IMG/VR virus record: IMGVR_UViG_3300032073_000175
Location: 1 to 28,431 of that record
From: a virus
DNA: 28,431 nt
Reading direction: 5' to 3' (one strand)
Positions 24,797 through 28,431 of this stretch are shown here, piece by piece. Numbering within the stretch: position 1 is the first letter of the stretch; each line of letters begins with the position of its first letter. Position numbers and translations under genes: made by a program. The notes beneath the pieces were generated by a model. The model had not been told where the DNA came from and did not search any database. It saw only the letters and a list, made by a program, of their open reading frames with translations.

Positions 24797-26668
24797 TTAG
24801 GAGTAACTAGATGAGGATGTATATCCCACCCCAGCACTCGTATCACCAGATGCGATGGTGTCTGTTGCACCAGTCACACTTATCAATGAAGTATTGATGT
24901 CTAGAAGATTACTTCTATATGCAACACTGTCATATGAATTCGGAATTACTGTAAAGAATATTGAACCATCTGTATTAGATGTTTCAATTATGTTTATTCC
25001 ATTTACAGTTATTTTACCATTTGTATAGTCAACTATTCCTGCTTGACTATCGGCGTAAACTCTTGTTGAACCACTTAATGAATATCTTCGGAGATTACCT
25101 TCTCCATCATCATCAAAGTAGTATGTATCTGTATACCCAGATACTTTAAATCCTGTTGTGGTAGTTATACCACCACCATGTTTGTTGTGTCCAATATGAG
25201 GACTGTAGAATGAATTACCATCTCCAAACTCTACAGTATATCCTAAAGATTGACCAAGAGTTGGGGTAATTGTTTTTCTAAGTTTAACAGTTGTTATATT
25301 CGAAAGAATCGAAGATTCTGCACTGTCTATATCTGATGTTAGAACTGAGTGCCTAAAGATACTGTCAAACCCACTAAGGTAAGTACTGTCATGTGTAATG
25401 ATTGCAGCTCTTACAAGTGTTTCTAATTCAGACACAGTTTTAGTTGTTGCACGAGGATTGTATTTAAATACAGTATTAACTATAATGTCAATTATCTGTG
25501 CATCAACAATCTCTGGTCTGACTGTTAACATATTCAATTTTCTCATTTTATCTTTTAACAAAATCTTTTCAGATGTTGTTAATTTATTTACATTCTGAGA
25601 TGGTTTAATTGAAATAAATATCTTTCCATATTGTGGTGGGTTGTTGTCTTCACCACCCCAGACTGATATTGAATCTGCGCCTGGATATAAAGTTTGTAGT
25701 TTAGATTTGTAGTCATCTACTGTGACTAATCTATTTTGTGAGGTATAGAATTTAGAAGCTGCAAATCTAATTGATTCAACACCTTCTTTATCTTTACCAC
25801 CAGAAGAAGCATGTGTAGTTATAAGTGTAACATCGGAGTTTCCACCTATGTTATCTGTCATTGAAAATATAGTTGCATCTTCTGTATGTTGTTCGTTTGT
25901 TACTAGGTATGAAATTGTTATGTTGTCACCATCTAAAGGTTCTGCACTAATAACACCATCACCAAAGTATACTTCAAATTGGCCTTGGTCATTTTCCTGT
26001 ACATACCATACTGTACTGTCTTTATCTACTGAACTAATATCAGTTGCCTGTGACCATGCAGAGGATGAACCACCTGTTGATTGTACTGTAACTGTGATAG
26101 ATGATGTATCAACTAACTCTTCTGTTAATGGAAATCTTTGGTTTTGTATTTGTCCATTGTAAGCAAAGATATCAGAGTTCATTGTTCCTTGATACAATTC
26201 AAGACCTTCAAATTTAAATACATCATTGATTGGACTTATTGTTTTTGTTTCTAATAAAACATATGGATAAGATACACCATCATAAACTGTTTTAAATTTA
26301 TGTCCTCTATTAAGAGTTAAAGATGTAGGAGTCTCACCACCAATCAAAGGATTGTTTACCTGTAGGTCAATCTTTGCCATTGAGGCAGTTGCACTAGTCG
26401 GAGTATAACCAATTTCTTTTGCACGAGAAACAATGTTCTTTCTTATTTGTGCAGTATCCAAAAACAATTCAGATGCAACCATGTTTGCATTGAATGCTGA
26501 TACATGTGAACTGTATGCAAGAAGGTCAATCAATATACTAATATTACTACCTTCGAAATTGTAGTCTTTAAGAGTCGATTGACCCTTAAGATATTCTTTT
26601 AGATTAGATGCAATATCATCGAAATCTAAATCGGTAATATTGACTTGTGAACTTTTTACTGTGGCCAT
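24797..26668 (-). CDS. gp6: Baseplate wedge subunit gp6 homologue (gpJ-like)
   Basis: This 623-residue protein matches the T4 gp6 family (660 residues in T4), which dimerises to form the inner iris ring of the baseplate and joins wedges together. The N-terminus shows the family pattern: FDDIASNLKEYLKGQ (16-30), NFEGSNISILIDLLAYSSHV (37-56), then FNANMVASELFLDTAQIRKN and an AKEIGYTP segment. The middle has the gpJ-like region with VTVDDYKSKLQTLYPGADSI and IFISIKP. The ATG comes one base after the gp25 stop, with only a weak ribosome-binding site, so translation is probably coupled to gp25. The gene ends in a Ser/Tyr-rich tail. Confidence 0.9.
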   Translation of the reverse strand: MATVKSSQVNITDLDFDDIASNLKEYLKGQSTLKDYNFEGSNISILIDLLAYSSHVSAFNANMVASELFLDTAQIRKNIVSRAKEIGYTPTSATASMAKIDLQVNNPLIGGETPTSLTLNRGHKFKTVYDGVSYPYVLLETKTISPINDVFKFEGLELYQGTMNSDIFAYNGQIQNQRFPLTEELVDTSSITVTVQSTGGSSSAWSQATDISSVDKDSTVWYVQENDQGQFEVYFGDGVISAEPLDGDNITISYLVTNEQHTEDATIFSMTDNIGGNSDVTLITTHASSGGKDKEGVESIRFAASKFYTSQNRLVTVDDYKSKLQTLYPGADSISVWGGEDNNPPQYGKIFISIKPSQNVNKLTTSEKILLKDKMRKLNMLTVRPEIVDAQIIDIIVNTVFKYNPRATTKTVSELETLVRAAIITHDSTYLSGFDSIFRHSVLTSDIDSAESSILSNITTVKLRKTITPTLGQSLGYTVEFGDGNSFYSPHIGHNKHGGGITTTTGFKVSGYTDTYYFDDDGEGNLRRYSLSGSTRVYADSQAGIVDYTNGKITVNGINIIETSNTDGSIFFTVIPNSYDSVAYRSNLLDINTSLISVTGATDTIASGDTSAGVGYTSSSSYS

Positions 26669-26669
26669 T

Positions 26670-27089
26670 TTATCTTACTCTCTGTAATATAACTTCTAAT
26701 TCTTGTGGTTCTTTAACACCTCTAACACCATAGTGTAAATTGATGTGTAATCTGTTTGCTCTATCTTGTGTCAAATAAATATTATCAACTGCAACTCTTG
26801 GTTCGAAATTTTGAAGTGCTTCAACTATTTGCTGTCTTATTTCCATTTTAGTAATATCATCTGCAAGTTCAAATAAAAGACTTCTTAAGTTTGCACCAAA
26901 GTTTGGTTTGAATGGTCTTTCGTAATGGTTGGTCAACATTATATTTCTTATTGACCTTTTAACTGCATCTTTATCTTGTTTCAAAACCAAGTCACCAGAA
27001 GAAGGATGTGGTGTGATATTTAAATCGATATCAGTGTACCACCTTCTTGCAGTAATCTTGTTTTGATTTTTTAGATAGTTATTACTCAT
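26670..27089 (-). CDS. gp25: Baseplate wedge / sheath initiator gp25 homologue
   Basis: This 139-residue protein is a GPW/gp25 family member, close to the T4 length of 132. Residues 33-75 include the conserved KQDKDAVKRSIRNIMLTN and YERPFKPNFGANLRSLLFEL segments. The EPR core motif is at 96-98. T4 gp25 sits at the top of each wedge, contacts gp6 through the core bundle and offers the first handshake strand for the sheath. Placement directly before gp6 fits this partnership and is typical of marine T4-like phages. The ATG at 27089 has no recognisable ribosome-binding site: the upstream bases read CATAAATACTACT, a late-promoter-like octamer five bases from the start. Confidence 0.93.
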   Translation of the reverse strand: MSNNYLKNQNKITARRWYTDIDLNITPHPSSGDLVLKQDKDAVKRSIRNIMLTNHYERPFKPNFGANLRSLLFELADDITKMEIRQQIVEALQNFEPRVAVDNIYLTQDRANRLHINLHYGVRGVKEPQELEVILQRVR

Positions 27090-27094
27090 AGTAG

Positions 27095-27102
27095 TATTTA
27101 TG
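27095..27102 (-). promoter_or_regulatory. Late-promoter-like octamer touching the gp25 start
   Basis: The minus strand reads CATAAATA, overlapping the stop of the 355-residue gene and ending five bases before the gp25 ATG. If used, the transcript would start at or next to the ATG. Spacing differs from the other candidates, so it may be chance. Confidence 0.25.
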
Positions 27103-28165
27103 CACCATCTAACACTAGATTCTCAACTGATATCTCTTTTGGGAAACCAATTACTGATAGGAATGTACATAGAGTAAATGGTATCGGTATTTCTGGTGGT
27201 ATAAAGAACTTAATAAGTTCTGTAAGTTTCTCAAGACATGCTTCAATCAATATTTGAGGTAAGTCTTTTATAAAAGTTTTAAATCGTTCAAATAGTTTTT
27301 GTTCATCCCATCTAGGAAAATCTATTTGTTTATCTTTAATATCTAAATTAATTAAATCACCTAGAGTCTTCGGTAAGATATCATCTAGACCTAGTATAGA
27401 TGGAACTTCGGATACAAAAGGTATTTCTGTATCTAGTAAATAATCTCTAAGTTCAACACCTGCCTCTTCAGCTTCTTCTCTAAGTTTTTTAAATAGTGCT
27501 TCTGAATCAAACTCAAATCCACCATTAGGAATTGACTTAATTAATTCTAAAAAGAATCCTATAGGGTCTGGTAGAGATTTTATAATAGTCTCTAATGGTT
27601 CTTTCTCTAGTAGGTCTGCAATCTTCTTTAAGAAACCACCTTGCATTAACTTCTGGAGTTCCTCAATCATTTCCTTCCATGCTTTCTGTAATTGAATATC
27701 TGGGATGTCAATACCAAACTCACCATTCCAATTTTCTGCACTAAACTCTGACATGAGTTTTTCTATTTTGTCAATACCTATTTCTTCTTTTAATTGTTTA
27801 AGAAGTTCATTTTTATACTCTGGGTCTTCGAATAGTTTTTTACAATCTACTTCTAAACCAAAGGGTGGAACGACAACTGTTAATGGGACTCCTAAGAATT
27901 CTGCAATCTTGACAATAGGATATAATTTAAATTCCTCTATGATTGCTTGTATCTTTGCTTCCCATTCTAATTCTGGAATATCTAAATCAGATGGCCATGT
28001 AAAAGATAATGGAAATGCACCTAATATTTCTTCTATGGGTTCAAGTACTTCTGCACCATAGTTAGTTATTATAGATATTATTGCTTCTTCTAAGTCATCT
28101 GCACTTGGAATAATAACTTGTGGACAAGGGACAGTTGCAACAGCAGTATTATTTTCTTCGGTCAT
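27098..28165 (-). CDS. Helical baseplate-region protein, function unknown
   Basis: This 355-residue protein lies between the gp5-like gene and gp25. It is unlike its beta-rich neighbours: rich in Leu, Ile, Glu and Lys, with several amphipathic helices (for example ELLKQLKEEIGIDKIEKLMS and EMIEELQKLMQGGFLKKIAD) separated by Pro-rich hydrophobic turns (FPLSFTWPSDLDIP, VPLTVVVPPFGLEV, FIPPEIPIPFTL). It has few Cys and no clear signal peptide; hydrophobic stretches are broken by Pro and are too short for a confident membrane segment. A gene of this kind often sits between gp5 and gp25 in marine T4-like phages, but I know no assigned function. A tail-tube, hub or tape-measure-chaperone partner is possible. 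The ATG has a poor ribosome-binding site and follows the previous stop by five bases. Confidence 0.75.
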   Translation of the reverse strand: MTEENNTAVATVPCPQVIIPSADDLEEAIISIITNYGAEVLEPIEEILGAFPLSFTWPSDLDIPELEWEAKIQAIIEEFKLYPIVKIAEFLGVPLTVVVPPFGLEVDCKKLFEDPEYKNELLKQLKEEIGIDKIEKLMSEFSAENWNGEFGIDIPDIQLQKAWKEMIEELQKLMQGGFLKKIADLLEKEPLETIIKSLPDPIGFFLELIKSIPNGGFEFDSEALFKKLREEAEEAGVELRDYLLDTEIPFVSEVPSILGLDDILPKTLGDLINLDIKDKQIDFPRWDEQKLFERFKTFIKDLPQILIEACLEKLTELIKFFIPPEIPIPFTLCTFLSVIGFPKEISVENLVLDGA

Positions 28166-28170
28166 AATAT

Positions 28171-28431
28171 TTAATCATCATATTTTGTACCATTAATAGA
28201 TACTTTACCTTTTAATTTAATTGCACCTTTTGCTGTTAAACTAATATCGGAGTCACATGTAATAAAAACATTACCACCATCATCACCTTGTTTTCTGGTA
28301 ACTATATTATAATCACCATTCATAAGTTCTATATCTGCACTACCACCAATTAATATTTTTTTATCTTTTAATGTTATCTCGTAATTATTATTTACGACCT
28401 TCATGGTTTGAGTCCCATCTGGTAATATTTC
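28171..28431 (-). CDS. gp5: gp5-like baseplate hub/spike protein, C-terminal part (partial)
   Basis: The frame is open to the right edge, so the Met at 28404 is probably internal; residues EILPDGTQT precede it and no ribosome-binding site is present there. The visible 86 residues have the alternating short-strand pattern of a spike beta-helix (YEITLKDKKILIGGSADIEL, YNIVTRKQ, VFITCDSDISLTAKGAIKLK). This resembles the end of gp5/VgrG-type puncturing spikes in marine T4-like phages, where each strand adds to a triangular beta-prism. The lysozyme and OB-fold parts, if present, lie outside the window. The gp5 name rests on this pattern and on the position before gp25 and gp6. Confidence 0.6.
   Translation of the reverse strand, partial: EILPDGTQTMKVVNNNYEITLKDKKILIGGSADIELMNGDYNIVTRKQGDDGGNVFITCDSDISLTAKGAIKLKGKVSINGTKYDD

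Noticed and set aside
27098-28165. Membrane protein or holin
   Set aside because: Hydrophobic stretches are interrupted by Pro and charged residues, and the position is inside the baseplate block. There is no lysis-gene context.
28171-28404. A complete 77-residue gene starting at 28404
   Set aside because: The frame continues upstream without a stop to the window edge and no ribosome-binding site precedes the Met, so it is treated as the end of a longer gp5-like gene.

Overview
The window is a compact, AT-rich block of T4-like myovirus (Caudoviricetes) structural genes. Every gene I can support is on the minus strand, so the biological order runs from 28431 down to 1. The order gp5 C-terminus, unknown, gp25, gp6, small fibre-like protein, gp7-like giant, gp8, DUF4815-type giant, then a fibre cassette is the arrangement I associate with marine T4-like phages of cyanobacteria and Pelagibacter, not with T4 itself. 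Low G+C and the protein style fit a marine host with a low-GC genome. The exact host cannot be told from this window.

Region 1 (28431-24797) is the baseplate core: the C-terminal end of a gp5-like hub/spike protein, a 355-residue helical protein of unknown function, the gp25 wedge/sheath-initiator homologue and the gp6 wedge subunit. Region 2 (24796-11349) is the outer baseplate wedge: a small beta-rich fibre-like protein, a 1640-residue gp7-like protein, gp8, and a 2148-residue DUF4815-type virion protein. The 2148-residue gene sits where T4 has gp9-gp12. Region 3 (11356-1) is a tail-fibre and adhesin cassette: a 66-residue coiled-coil protein, an 813-residue fibre with a C-terminal S74 self-cleaving chaperone, four small or medium fibre-associated proteins, a 433-residue and a 1417-residue fibre, and a repeat-rich protein that runs off the left edge.

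The cassette looks built by module shuffling. The same beta modules recur in different genes behind different N-terminal anchors. Gaps are mostly a few to about 80 bases. T4-type late promoter octamers (TATAAATA or close variants) lie 32-39 bases before three start codons, which suggests late, separately boosted fibre and wedge transcripts.

The least expected items are: a cupredoxin-like module with a His/Cys/His/Met set inside the 1417-residue fibre; a hidden Tyr-Glu-Gln-Thr-Ile/Arg-Pro decapeptide-repeat gene at 1-546; an apparent total absence of GATC across 28.4 kb, mirrored in Asp codon choice; a 20-residue Arg/Gly-rich patch with 11 Arg inside the 2148-residue virion protein; and two 16-base perfect palindromes packed into the promoter gap before the 433-residue fibre. 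No tRNA, CRISPR array, insertion sequence, integrase or homing endonuclease was seen.
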